Assembly (NCBI GenBank): GCA_910584155.1
Contig: CAJTYG010000005.1
Span: forward strand, 100,886-164,885
Source: an uncultured Christensenella sp.
GTDB lineage: Bacteria > Bacillota > Clostridia > Christensenellales > CAG-917
Direction of reading: 5' to 3'
Length of the DNA stretch: 64,000 nucleotides
Shown: piece by piece, positions 48,477 to 57,833 of the stretch
Layout: every line of letters starts with the position of its first letter
Position numbering within the stretch: the first letter of the stretch is position 1
Position numbers and translations under genes: made by a program
Notes under the pieces: generated by a model
Database searches by the model: none
Told to the model about the DNA's origin: nothing
Seen by the model: the letters and a program-made list of their open reading frames with translations, nothing else

Positions 48477-49687
48477 ATGCTTTTTTTCTTTTTGCTGAAA
48501 AACGTCTTTGCAAGCCCGCCCTCAGACGTCTCTCTGTAGCGACCGTTTATATCCTTGCCTGTCTGATACATTGTGTCCACGACGGTGTCAAACGACACCT
48601 TGTGCGACGGGGTGAGGAAGGTTGCAAGCTCAACCGCATTCAGCGCACGCATTGCGGTGACGGCGTTGCGCTCTATGCAGGGGATCTGCACAAGTCCGTT
48701 TACGGGGTCGCAGGTCAAGCCGAGGTTGTGTTCCATTGCTATCTCGGCGGCGTACTCGATTTGCCCAAGGTCTAAGTTAAAAAGCTCCGCAGCGGCGGCG
48801 GCAGCCATACAGCAGGCAGTGCCGCATTCCGCCTGACAGCCGCACTCTGCGCCGCTTATGGACGCATTTGTTTTGACGACGTTGCCTATGACGCCTGCCG
48901 TTGCAAGCGCACGGTAGATGTCGCTGTCACTGAAGCCGTGTCTTTGCTGTGCGTATTTAAGCACCGCAGGCACTATGCCGCACGCTCCGCAGGTTGGGGC
49001 GGTGACTACCGTTCCGCCCGCCGCATTTTGCTCGGCGACGGCAAAGGCATATGCGCAGACTAAGCGATTGAGGCGGGTTTCGGGGCTTTCGCCTTCGAGT
49101 ATGGGATCGTAAAGCATTTTTGCCTTGCGCTCGGTGTTCAGTCCGCCGGGGAGCACGCCGCTTTTTGACAAGCCCTTTTCAATGGACCTTTGCATAGCTT
49201 CCCAAATTTTTGCGTAATAAGCCAAAATCTGCTCGCCCTCAAACCGAACCGTGTATTGCAGGAGGTTTATTCCCTCGCTTTCGCAGTATTCTCTTATTTC
49301 CGCAAAAGAGGTGTGCGGATAGACCTCGGCGGGCTCGGCAGAAGCCTTACCATCAATTTTTATAGCTCCTCCGCCGACGCTGAATACACGCCAAAACGCT
49401 ATTTGCTTTCCGTCGCTGTCGAGGGCATAGAGGTCGAGAGTGTTGGGGTGCGGCACAGCCGTCACGGCGTCCATAATAATTTCGACGGGTTTAGTAAACG
49501 TCTTTTTGATTACGTTATCTGTGCCGTGTCCGATGCCTGTCTGCGCAAGCGAGCCAAACAGCACCGCTTTGTAGGATGCGGCTTCGGGGTAGTTTTGTTC
49601 AAACATTTTGCAGGCTTTTTCGGGTCCCATAGTGTGCGAACTTGACGGACCTCTGCCTATTTTGTACAACTCTGTCAAACTTTTCAT
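48473..49687 (-). CDS. sdaA: L-serine ammonia-lyase (single-chain, Fe-S)
   Basis: A 404-residue oxygen-sensitive enzyme that converts L-serine to pyruvate and ammonia. The N-terminal beta-like half has YKIGRGPSSSHTMGPEKAC; the alpha-like half has GGTVVTAPTCGACGIVPAVL, ECGCQAECGTACCMAAAA and LGLTCDPVNGLVQIPCIERN, which carry the [4Fe-4S] cysteines. The start MKSLTELY at 49687 is preferred to the upstream ATG 49705. It is coupled to ansA; both feed pyruvate and nitrogen metabolism. Confidence 0.93.
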   Translation of the reverse strand: MKSLTELYKIGRGPSSSHTMGPEKACKMFEQNYPEAASYKAVLFGSLAQTGIGHGTDNVIKKTFTKPVEIIMDAVTAVPHPNTLDLYALDSDGKQIAFWRVFSVGGGAIKIDGKASAEPAEVYPHTSFAEIREYCESEGINLLQYTVRFEGEQILAYYAKIWEAMQRSIEKGLSKSGVLPGGLNTERKAKMLYDPILEGESPETRLNRLVCAYAFAVAEQNAAGGTVVTAPTCGACGIVPAVLKYAQQRHGFSDSDIYRALATAGVIGNVVKTNASISGAECGCQAECGTACCMAAAAAAELFNLDLGQIEYAAEIAMEHNLGLTCDPVNGLVQIPCIERNAVTAMRALNAVELATFLTPSHKVSFDTVVDTMYQTGKDINGRYRETSEGGLAKTFFSKKKKSI

Positions 49688-49868
49688 ATTACGCTCCGCA
49701 AGCATTATAGCATACGCACAACAAAACTCAAATGCGTATTTTCAAAAAATATAATATATTTTTTCGTTTGACTGCGCAAGAGTTTGCCAAACATATAAAA
49801 AGTGTGATAATATAATCAGGTTTTATAGGATAAGATTTGCGGAAATGTTCCGCATAAAGAGGCTATAT

Positions 49869-51689
49869 ATGATCAGAGAGGATTTGAGAAACATCGCAAT
49901 AATCGCCCACGTTGACCACGGCAAGACAACGCTCGTGGACGGAATGCTAAAGCAATCGGGCACTTTCAGAGAAAATCAGCAGGTGGCTACCTGCGTTATG
50001 GACTCGGGCGACCTCGAAAGAGAGCGAGGTATCACCATACTTGCAAAAAACACGTCGATACATTATAACGGCATAAAGATAAACGTAGTCGATACCCCCG
50101 GACACGCAGATTTTTCGGGCGAGGTGGAGCGTGTGCTCAAAATGGTCAACGGCGTTGTGCTGCTTGTGGACGCAGCCGAAGGTCCTATGCCACAGACGAG
50201 ATTCGTTGTGGAAAAGGCGTTGGCGCTCGACCTTAAAATAATCATCGTCGTAAACAAAATGGACAGACCCGACGCAAGGCTCAGCGAGGTGGGCGACGAG
50301 GTGCTGGAGCTGCTGTTGAGCCTTGACGCAAGCGACGAGCAGCTTATGAGCCCCATACTTTACTGCTCGGGCAAGAATGCGACGGCTACAAGAGATTACA
50401 ACGTGCCCGGCACGGATCTGAAGCCACTTTTTGACACCATAGTGGACTATATCCCTGCGCCCGAGGGCGACGACAAGGGCGAGCTTCAGTTGCTTGTATC
50501 CGCAATAGACTACAACGACTATGTAGGTCGCATAGGCATAGGCAGGATAGAGAGAGGGCAGGTGGATATGGCAAAAGAGGTGGTCGTTTGCGACTATCAC
50601 AGCGGCATATCGCCATATAAGAGCAAGATAGTCAACCTGTTTCAGATTGAGGGCTTGAAGCGTGTTCCCGTTGAAAACGCAAGGGTGGGCGACATAGTGT
50701 GCTTCAGCGGCATTGAAAAAATCACTATCGGCAACACGATATGCTCCCCCGCAAAGATAGACCCCGTGCCGTTTGTCAAGATAGGCGAGCCAACGATAGA
50801 GATGAATTTTTGCGTAAACGACAGTCCGTTTGCGGGCAAGGAAGGCAAGTTTGTCACATCACGCCACTTGAGAGAGAGGCTGTTTAAAGAGACGCTTAAG
50901 GACGTATCCCTGCGTGTATATCAGACGGACAGTGCAGATACGTTTAAGGTGTGCGGACGTGGCGAAATGCACCTTTCTATCCTCATCGAGACGATGCGCA
51001 GAGAGGGCTATGAGTTTGGCGTAGGCACGCCTAAGGTCATCTACAAAGAGATAGACGGCGAAAAGTGCGAGCCTATGGAAAGGCTTTACATTGACGTCCC
51101 CAACGATTGCGTCGGCTCTGTCATCGAGCGTATGGGCGTAAGAAAGGGCACTCTTGTCACAATGAACCCGTCGGGCGACAGAATGAAAATGGAATTTATC
51201 GTGCCGTCAAGAGGTCTGTTCGGCTTTAAAAACGAGTTTTTGACGGACACGAAGGGCGAGGGCGTGATGAATCAGCTGTTTGACAGCTACGCCCCCTTTA
51301 AAGGACCGATACCACGCAGATTTACAGGCTCGCTTGTGGCATACGAGACGGGCGAAGCGGCAACCTATGGGCTTTTCAACGCACAGGACAGAGGACAACT
51401 GTTTATCACACCGCAAACTATGGTGTATGAGGGAATGGTCGTCGGCGTATCGCCCAAAAACGAGGATATCAGAGTCAACGTCTGCAAGCGTAAGCACGTC
51501 ACAAATATGCGTGCGGCAGGCTCAGACGAAGCCTTGAGGCTAAATACGCCACGGAAGCTGAGCCTTGAGGAAGCCATAGAGTTTTTGAATGAGGACGAAA
51601 TGCTTGAAGTCACACCGTTGAATATAAGGATAAGAAAAGTTATCCTGTCGGGCGAACAGCGTCTTAAGATGGCGTACGGAAATAAATAA
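49869..51689 (+). CDS. typA: Ribosome-associated GTPase TypA/BipA
   Basis: A 606-residue translational GTPase. G1 is AHVDHGKTTLVDGML, G2/G3 LERERGITILAK and DTPGHADFSGE, and G4 NKMDRPDAR. The C-terminal domain has NMRAAGSDEALRLNTPRKLSLEEAIEF, which is specific to TypA. It aids 50S assembly and growth in stress. I place the start at 49869 (MIREDLRN), after AAAGAGG. R1 repeat copy D follows its stop. Confidence 0.96.
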   Translation: MIREDLRNIAIIAHVDHGKTTLVDGMLKQSGTFRENQQVATCVMDSGDLERERGITILAKNTSIHYNGIKINVVDTPGHADFSGEVERVLKMVNGVVLLVDAAEGPMPQTRFVVEKALALDLKIIIVVNKMDRPDARLSEVGDEVLELLLSLDASDEQLMSPILYCSGKNATATRDYNVPGTDLKPLFDTIVDYIPAPEGDDKGELQLLVSAIDYNDYVGRIGIGRIERGQVDMAKEVVVCDYHSGISPYKSKIVNLFQIEGLKRVPVENARVGDIVCFSGIEKITIGNTICSPAKIDPVPFVKIGEPTIEMNFCVNDSPFAGKEGKFVTSRHLRERLFKETLKDVSLRVYQTDSADTFKVCGRGEMHLSILIETMRREGYEFGVGTPKVIYKEIDGEKCEPMERLYIDVPNDCVGSVIERMGVRKGTLVTMNPSGDRMKMEFIVPSRGLFGFKNEFLTDTKGEGVMNQLFDSYAPFKGPIPRRFTGSLVAYETGEAATYGLFNAQDRGQLFITPQTMVYEGMVVGVSPKNEDIRVNVCKRKHVTNMRAAGSDEALRLNTPRKLSLEEAIEFLNEDEMLEVTPLNIRIRKVILSGEQRLKMAYGNK

Positions 51690-51699
51690 AATTGTTTAA

Positions 51700-51833
51700 T
51701 TGCGCCGAGTGTTACGCCTCGTTACACTCGGCACGCAAAATCGCACAAATGCGAGTTTTGCTGTAAGCGCAAACGTCTGTCGCAGTATGCGACATAAGGT
51801 GCAAAAGCGGGAAGTCAATTCCCGCTTTTGCGA
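51700..51833. repeat. Dispersed repeat R1, copy D
   Basis: It begins 10 bases after the typA stop: TTGCGCCGAGTGTTACGCC...CACTCGGCACGC, AAAATCGCAC..GCGAGTTTT, GTCGCAGTATGCGAC and AAAAGCGGGAA/TTCCCGCTTTT. All four hairpins are present. R2 is absent here. Between 51834 and 51934 I see only AT-rich sequence. Confidence 0.85.
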
Positions 51834-51934
51834 TAATATAAATTTATTTAAATGATTTAACCATTACCAAAGCCTAAGTTTGATTTTATTTGTACTACCG
51901 CACAAATTATTTTTTGCTAATATATCCTTATAAA

Positions 51935-52275
51935 GGCTCCCTTTAATAAGGGGAGCTGTCTGCATAGCAGACTGAGGGGATGTGACACACTTAGTGTGTT
52001 TTTATTCGTCATTGCGAGGCATTTATTGCCGAAGCAATCCAGACATTTCAGCCATTTTATGAGTTCACGTTCTGGATTGCTTTGTCGCTTGATTGCCCCA
52101 TTCAACAGAGACGTTGAATGGGGCCCCGTGCTCCTCGCAATGACGGAATGTGTAATAATTAAGGTGCGTTTAGAGAGATTGTTTTAAGCTTTGCAACGGG
52201 TGAGGGAGACAATCCCCTCACCGCCTCATCGCACTATGTGCGAATTCGGCAGAGCTCCCCTTACTAAAGGGAGCC
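51935..52275. mobile_element. MITE-like element with terminal inverted repeats
   Basis: The 23-base ends are inverted repeats with one mismatch: left GGCTCCCTTTAATAAGG..., right its reverse complement with G for A. The 341-bp element encodes no protein. Its inner part continues with GGGGAGCTGTCTGC on the left. No clear target duplication is visible. It contains a second palindromic element (52007-52145). Confidence 0.8.
52007..52145. mobile_element. Nested palindromic element inside the MITE
   Basis: It has ends CGTCATTGCGAGG and CCTCGCAATGACG, 13-bp inverted, with an inner pair GAAGCAATCCAGA and TCTGGATTGCTT and a third hairpin CCCCATTCAAC...GTTGAATGGGG. It resembles the widespread CGTCATTGCGAGG palindromic repeat of many bacterial genomes. 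Confidence 0.75.
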
Positions 52276-52318
52276 ATAATGAGGTGTTTAATTTATCTAA
52301 AGCAGATGAAAAATAGTA

Positions 52319-52522
52319 TCAGTCTTCCAAACCCAAAAGATAGTCTGTAGATACATCAAATAATATTGCGATTTGCACAAGCATATCATAATCGGGTTCG
52401 CTGACAGAGTTTTCCCAATAGCTTATCGTGCGTTGATTTACAAAAAGAATTTCGCCTAACTCTTGTTGTCGCAAACAGTTTTCCAATCTTAATTCTTTTA
52501 ATCTTTTGCCGAAATTGACCAT
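52319..52522 (-). CDS. Small XRE-family regulator
   Basis: A 67-residue HTH protein: LKELRLENCLRQQELGEILFVNQRTISYWENS is the DNA-binding unit, ending STDYLLGLED. It is similar to the regulator at 54908-55111. It sits between the MITE and a transporter gene on the other strand, with which it shares a 160-bp intergenic region; it may control that gene. Confidence 0.8.
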   Translation of the reverse strand: MVNFGKRLKELRLENCLRQQELGEILFVNQRTISYWENSVSEPDYDMLVQIAILFDVSTDYLLGLED

Positions 52523-52684
52523 AATTAAATAATATCAGGTTTTGAAAAAATTGCTTGATATGCCTCAAAACGTGGCATTTAATCGATGATTTTTAAAATA
52601 TTAAACAAATCTTAAAATCTGTATTGAATTATAATATATATTTGTATATAATATAAAAGTCCAAAGTGACAACGGGAGAATTTT

Positions 52685-54427
52685 ATGACAAATTTAATGG
52701 AACAGAAGCCGCAAAAGCGGTTTATCGGGCTTACGGGCAATATGTGGCTGTATGCGCTGGGACTTATGGGCATAAACTTCGGCATAGGGCTTATAAACAG
52801 CTATCAGGCGGAGTTTTTCAACAAGATACTTGAAGCAAACCTTGTCGCTATCGCAGTCATCATACTTGTCGCAAAGTTTGTGAGCATAATTGCGGACTTT
52901 GTCATAGGCAATCTCATCGACCGTGCCAACTTCAAGGCGGGCAAGATGCGTCCGTGGATATTGTTTTCCGCATTTCCGCTAGCGGTGTTTACGACGTTGT
53001 CGTTTGCGTTTATCCCGTTTGGCTCGTCCACAGGCGCTACAGTCGGCAAATACATATACATCACCTTTGTTATGATTTGTTGGAATGTGTCCATGACGAT
53101 GGCGGATATCCCCGTGTCGGGCACGCTGTCGCTTGTCACCAACAACGCCAACGATACAAACAACGCCGCAGGTATGGCAAACACGCTGCGCTCGATATCG
53201 CTTGCGTGTCCCGGCGTGTTTATTATGTTTATCGGTCTGCTGATGAAGGACAACAACGGCGTCAGCTGGCAGACATATCTTGTGACGGCAGTCATTATGT
53301 CGGTGTTGGGGCTTGTGTTCCAACTGCTGATGTACTTTAAGGGCAAAGAGCAATATCAGGCTACGCAGTCGTCTGGAATGAGCTTTAAGGAAATGTTCTC
53401 CGAGCTCAAAAACAACAAGATGATAATGATACTGTTCCTCACCTTTATACTTGGCTTTGGCAGGAACATCGGGCTTGGAATTGCCGTGCAGGCGTCGTGC
53501 ATACTCATTCGTGATGGCATAGATTTGAGCTTTATCGGCATGGGCGTGCTCACGGGCGATCAGTGTAGCTGGGCGATAGGTCTTACGTCGGCGGTGTCAA
53601 GCATGGTCACTATCATACTCAACCCCGTCATCAACAAGAAGCTCGGCGAAAAGAAGTATTTTATCATTGCAGGCTTTTACGGCTTTGCGGTCAGCCTCAT
53701 TGCGTTTATAATGTATCTGTTTGGCGGAAGACCGTTGCGCTCTATCTGGGCGATACTTGTATATCAATTCTTCCTCGGCTTTGCGTATGGACCAAACGGC
53801 TATCTGCCTATGGTCATGACCGCCGACATCGTGGACTATCAGGAGTGGAAAACAGGCAAGCGCACGGAGGGCACGCAGTTTGCTATCCTATCTATGTCAA
53901 ACAAGCTGTCAAATGCGCTTTCTGTGTCGTTGGGACTGCTGTTTATAGGCGCAATAGGCTATAGCTCGGAAAAATACTTTGCCACACCGCCAACCGAGAT
54001 AGCAACCTACGTCACGGACGCAATGCAAAACAAGGCGTGGGCAATTTACTTCCTGCTGCCCGGTCTTTGTATGCTTGCAAGCTCGATTGTGATGTTCTTC
54101 TATAAGATTGACGAAAAAACCAAAAAGCAAATGCGTGAAGAGCTTGCCTTGCGCCACGCAGGCGACGTGAGCGAAGATGATACGGACGGGGCAGGCGAGA
54201 TACAAAACGCCGCCGAGATAGGCAGCACCGAGCTTAGCGGCATAGACGTGCTTGCAAAGGCAGAGGGCGCAGAGGAAGTCGTTGAGGAAAGCGAAGCGGA
54301 AAATATTGAGCTCGCCGAGCAAGATATATCGACAGAACCCACAGCCGAGCAAGAGGATATGTCCGATGAGGCGGGAGAGGACAATACAGACATTGCGGAA
54401 AAGAATGATTTTTCGGATAATGATTAA
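52685..54427 (+). CDS. GPH-family sugar:cation symporter 2 with acidic tail
   Basis: A 580-residue homologue of the transporter at 4496-6286. Core about residues 15-480 with 12 helices: NMWLYALGLMGINFGIGLINSY, the DFVIGNLIDRANFKAGKMRPW loop and DIVDYQEWKTGKRTEGTQFAI are family hallmarks. A Glu/Asp-rich tail of about 100 residues follows. The sugar is unknown. GGGAG precedes the start. It is transcribed alone and ends at a terminator. Confidence 0.88.
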   Translation: MTNLMEQKPQKRFIGLTGNMWLYALGLMGINFGIGLINSYQAEFFNKILEANLVAIAVIILVAKFVSIIADFVIGNLIDRANFKAGKMRPWILFSAFPLAVFTTLSFAFIPFGSSTGATVGKYIYITFVMICWNVSMTMADIPVSGTLSLVTNNANDTNNAAGMANTLRSISLACPGVFIMFIGLLMKDNNGVSWQTYLVTAVIMSVLGLVFQLLMYFKGKEQYQATQSSGMSFKEMFSELKNNKMIMILFLTFILGFGRNIGLGIAVQASCILIRDGIDLSFIGMGVLTGDQCSWAIGLTSAVSSMVTIILNPVINKKLGEKKYFIIAGFYGFAVSLIAFIMYLFGGRPLRSIWAILVYQFFLGFAYGPNGYLPMVMTADIVDYQEWKTGKRTEGTQFAILSMSNKLSNALSVSLGLLFIGAIGYSSEKYFATPPTEIATYVTDAMQNKAWAIYFLLPGLCMLASSIVMFFYKIDEKTKKQMREELALRHAGDVSEDDTDGAGEIQNAAEIGSTELSGIDVLAKAEGAEEVVEESEAENIELAEQDISTEPTAEQEDMSDEAGEDNTDIAEKNDFSDND

Positions 54428-54450
54428 ATAATTAAGCTGCAATAAGCAAT

Positions 54451-54484
54451 AAAAATTCACCGTTTTAAGCGGTGAATTTTTATT
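54451..54484. terminator. Bidirectional terminator
   Basis: AAAAATTCACCG/CGGTGAATTTTT, 12-bp stem between the transporter and the convergent Cys-rich gene. Confidence 0.85.
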
Positions 54485-54486
54485 TG

Positions 54487-54792
54487 TCAATCGTTCTTGG
54501 GTGAGATAATGTCTGCATTTTCTTCAAGAAAGCTTGCGATGCAGTTTAGTTGCATATGTATATTGTCAATTTTATCGAAAATAGACATTTTATATTTTTC
54601 AATATCTTCCTCAACAGGATACCAACACTCGCACGGCAGTTGATTTTTTATGATTTTGTTGAATTGATATTTAAATATTTGCGGACAGGAACAATGCCCG
54701 ACGTTATTTATTTTTATAAATTTATCGATTTTGTATCTAAAGTAATATGGTGTAAAATGTCCGCAGTTGTAACAATTCTTTTCGTTTTCCAT
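54487..54792 (-). CDS. Cys-rich small protein, divergent partner of an XRE regulator
   Basis: A 101-residue protein with CYNCGHFTPYY (CxxC), GHCSCPQ and PCECWYP, six to seven Cys that could bind Zn or an Fe-S cluster, and a helical C-terminus. The 115-bp interval to the divergent HTH gene holds two palindromes that are probably its operator. A metal- or nucleic-acid-binding role is plausible; no family that I can name. Confidence 0.7.
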   Translation of the reverse strand: MENEKNCYNCGHFTPYYFRYKIDKFIKINNVGHCSCPQIFKYQFNKIIKNQLPCECWYPVEEDIEKYKMSIFDKIDNIHMQLNCIASFLEENADIISPKND

Positions 54793-54818
54793 TGTTTCCT
54801 CGTGATTTATAATGGTTG

Positions 54819-54869
54819 TCTCGCAATGCGAGATTTATATTTTAAATAATAGTCTCGCTAAACGAGACT
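54819..54869. promoter_or_regulatory. Two palindromic operators between the Cys-rich gene and the HTH gene
   Basis: TCTCGCAATGCGAGA (54819-54833) and AGTCTCGCTAAACGAGACT (54851-54869), sharing TCTCGC/CGAGA half-sites with centres 34 bp apart, both between divergent genes. This is what an XRE homodimer would bind. Confidence 0.7.
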
Positions 54870-54907
54870 GTCAAGCAAAAATACATTTTTGTTGTTATAA
54901 TTTAACT

Positions 54908-55111
54908 ATGAAAGCTTTTGCAGAAAGATTAAGAGAATTAAGATTATCAAGAGATTTGTCTCAACAAGAGTTGGGGGAAGAGTTGTCTGTTAATCGAAAA
55001 TCAATCAGCCATTGGGAAAGAAATACTTATGAACCCGATTATGAAACGCTTGTGAAGATAGCACAATATTTTGAAGTAAGCACCGATTATTTATTGGGGC
55101 TAAATGATTAA
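54908..55111 (+). CDS. Small XRE-family regulator
   Basis: A 67-residue HTH protein: LRELRLSRDLSQQELGEELSVNRKSISHWERNTYEPDYETL, then YFEVSTDYLLGLND. I place the start at ATG 54908; earlier frame lacks a site. No ribosome binding site is seen, so the message may be leaderless or nearly so. It is the presumed repressor of its divergent Cys-rich neighbour. Confidence 0.85.
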   Translation: MKAFAERLRELRLSRDLSQQELGEELSVNRKSISHWERNTYEPDYETLVKIAQYFEVSTDYLLGLND

Positions 55112-55142
55112 AAACCATTGACTAAAATTTCAAGCCATAAAT

Positions 55143-55174
55143 AAAAGAGTGTGCCGTGCGCACACTCTTTTTCT
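55143..55174. terminator. Bidirectional terminator
   Basis: AAAGAGTGTG/CACACTCTTT stem with flanking A and T runs, between the HTH gene and the P-type ATPase. Confidence 0.8.
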
Positions 55175-55181
55175 TTATAGC

Positions 55182-57695
55182 TTATTTCAATTTGACACGC
55201 ATACGGTCGTCAAGGGCGCCGAATTTGCGTTCCCAAAACTCGCCGTGTTTCTTTTTGATGAAGTACATCCCAAAGCAGAAGCCCACGTAAAGCGGCAGCA
55301 ACGTAAGACATATGCCGATTATTGCCTTGCCCATTTCCCACGTGATATCGTTGTGAATATTAAATATGTTCATAAGCAAATCACCGGGCAGCGGCACTGC
55401 GTAGCAGCATACAAATATCACTATCATCAGCACGTAAGTGATTGCGTGTATCCACGTAAACGGCAGGCTCACCTTAAACAGCAGCATAAAGCCCACAAAC
55501 GTGATAACGATGACAAACAGCGTTGAGGCTTGATCTTGGCTCAAGTGCGGCAAAAATACCTCATGCGTCAGCAGCACCGCAATGGTGCCGAGCAGCACCG
55601 TAAGTCCGCCGGGCAGAGCGTTTTTGAGCACCTTTGGCAAAAACCGTCCTTCAACAAGTCCGTCGTTTGGCTCGAGCGCAAGCACGACCGACGGCATACC
55701 TATCGTGACGCCGCCTATAAGCGTGAGGTTTTGCGGCGTGAAGGGCAGCGGGTGGGACACTATCATAAACAGTATCGCAAGCAAGGTGTTGTAAACGGTT
55801 TTCATAAGATAGAGGGCTGCGGAACGCTCCAAGTTGTTTATCGACCGTCTGCCCTCTGCCACTACCTTTGGCATAGAGGCAAAGTTGCTGTCAAGAAGCA
55901 CGAGCGAGCTGACGTTTTTTGCGGCGTCCGAGCCCGACGCCATCGCTATCGAGCAGTCGGACGACTTGAGCGCAAGCACGTCGTTTACGCCGTCGCCCGT
56001 CATTGCGACGGTGTGCCCCGCACTCTTTAAGGCGTTGACGAGCATAAGCTTTTGGTCGGGCAAAACCCTGCCGAATATGGTGTATTTCAGCGCCGCTTCT
56101 TTGACCTCTTCGTCGGTGGTGAGAGTGGACATATCTATGATATTGTCGCAGTCCTCAAGCCCTGCACGCAAGGCTACGGCACGCACCGTCTCGGGATTGT
56201 CGCCCGATATTATCTTTACGTTGACGCCCTGTTCTCTGAAAAAACGCAGAGTGTCGGGGGCTTCCTTGCGAATGATATCTGTGATAAATATAAAGCTTTC
56301 AAGCTTCAGTCCGTCGGGCAGGGCGCTGTCGCCGAAGTCGTTTTCCGACGAGGCAAGCACCATAACTCTGTAGCCCTTTTGCGCCATTTCGTTTGTCTTT
56401 TGCGTGATTTCCTCCGAGGGGGTGTGAAAGACAAATTCAGGCGCACCTATCACATACGACACGCCGTCTATGCGAGCGCCGCTCCACTTCCTTGCAGATG
56501 AAAACGGAACAATGCTTTGTGCCTCGTGAGTTACCTCAAGGTCCGCCACATACGTGCGCAGGGCGTTTGCGGTTGCGTTGTCGTCGCTGAGCGCAGCCGT
56601 CACGTTGCGAATGATTTGCTTGATATCGCTTTCGGGCTTGAAGTTGTTTGGCAGTATTTGGTGTACTTCCATTGTGCCCTCGGTGATAGTGCCCGTTTTG
56701 TCAAGGCAGAGCACGTCGACTCGGGCGAGGGTTTCCACACAGTAAAGGTCCTGAGCAAGTATCTTGCGCTTTGACAGCCTTATTACGCTTACGCAAAACA
56801 CCGTTGACGACAGGGCGACAAGTCCGCTTGGGATCATTCCTATTATGCTTGCGATGACCGTTATCAACGTGGACTGCACCGTCTCGGTGCCGCCGTGCAG
56901 CACGCTGTCGCTTTGCAAAAAGTATTTCACGCAAAACAGCGCAATGCCTACGGGCACGATGACAAACGCCATCACCTTTACTATGAACATCAGCGAACGC
57001 CAAATTTCCGAATTGGGCTTTTTAAAATACTTTGCGCCTGCGCTTATCTTTGAGGCAAAGTTGTCCTGTCCGATGTGTTCCACCTGCGCCTTTGCCTTGC
57101 CCGAAACTACAAAGCTGCCCGACATAAGATGACTGCCCGAAGTTTTCAAAATTGCGTCGGGCTCGCCCGTGATGAGGCTTTCGTTGACCTCGATAGAGCC
57201 CTCAGTTACAACGGAATCGGCGCAAATCTGACTGCCTGTGGACAGTACCGTCATATCGTCAAGCACCATTTCACTTACTGCGATTTCCACCTCTTCGCCG
57301 CCACGTATGACGGTCACTTTGGGTGCGGATATCAGCGAAAGCTTGTCTATGGTGCGCTTTGCTCTTAGCTCCTGTATTATTCCGATAAGCGCATTGAATA
57401 CGATAAGTATCAAAAAGCCAAAGGTGCTGATAGCCTTTATAAAATTGTTCCAATCAACGCAAAAGCAAAGTATTACGCCAAGCGCAATAAAAACAAAATT
57501 GAAAAACGTGACGATGTTTTCACGCAATATCTGTATTACGGATTTGGTTTTGACGTCCTGATTGCCGTTGACCTTGCCGTCAAGCTTGCGCTGCTCCACC
57601 TCTTCGGGCGTAAGCCCCGTTATGGGATCCGTGACGAAAGCGGGGGCGTCTTCGACCTCTTTATTTTGAATTGCAGCCTCGTTTGTGTTTTCCAT
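55182..57695 (-). CDS. P-type cation-transporting ATPase (CtpE-like)
   Basis: An 837-residue P-type ATPase. Signatures in order: actuator VNESLITGEPDAILK (the usual TGES is TGEP), membrane M4 MIPSGLVALSS, phosphorylation site LCLDKTGTITEG, hinge MTGDGVNDVLALKSSDCSIAM and about ten membrane helices. The TM4 PSGL and short cation loop resemble the CtpE group, which includes a Ca2+ transporter in mycobacteria; other divalent ions are possible. No metal-binding N-terminal domain. The N-terminus has a 35-residue acidic extension. It is a monocistronic gene. Confidence 0.9.
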   Translation of the reverse strand: MENTNEAAIQNKEVEDAPAFVTDPITGLTPEEVEQRKLDGKVNGNQDVKTKSVIQILRENIVTFFNFVFIALGVILCFCVDWNNFIKAISTFGFLILIVFNALIGIIQELRAKRTIDKLSLISAPKVTVIRGGEEVEIAVSEMVLDDMTVLSTGSQICADSVVTEGSIEVNESLITGEPDAILKTSGSHLMSGSFVVSGKAKAQVEHIGQDNFASKISAGAKYFKKPNSEIWRSLMFIVKVMAFVIVPVGIALFCVKYFLQSDSVLHGGTETVQSTLITVIASIIGMIPSGLVALSSTVFCVSVIRLSKRKILAQDLYCVETLARVDVLCLDKTGTITEGTMEVHQILPNNFKPESDIKQIIRNVTAALSDDNATANALRTYVADLEVTHEAQSIVPFSSARKWSGARIDGVSYVIGAPEFVFHTPSEEITQKTNEMAQKGYRVMVLASSENDFGDSALPDGLKLESFIFITDIIRKEAPDTLRFFREQGVNVKIISGDNPETVRAVALRAGLEDCDNIIDMSTLTTDEEVKEAALKYTIFGRVLPDQKLMLVNALKSAGHTVAMTGDGVNDVLALKSSDCSIAMASGSDAAKNVSSLVLLDSNFASMPKVVAEGRRSINNLERSAALYLMKTVYNTLLAILFMIVSHPLPFTPQNLTLIGGVTIGMPSVVLALEPNDGLVEGRFLPKVLKNALPGGLTVLLGTIAVLLTHEVFLPHLSQDQASTLFVIVITFVGFMLLFKVSLPFTWIHAITYVLMIVIFVCCYAVPLPGDLLMNIFNIHNDITWEMGKAIIGICLTLLPLYVGFCFGMYFIKKKHGEFWERKFGALDDRMRVKLK

Positions 57696-57833
57696 TTTGC
57701 CACCTCTTTGTGGACGTTTTTGAGAATACTATAAAATTATTATTAAATAGTTTATCATAATATATTGCGTTCGGCAAGGCTTTGACACACAATAGGTTGT
57801 AATATTTGCAAATAGTCGGCATATATTTTTTGT

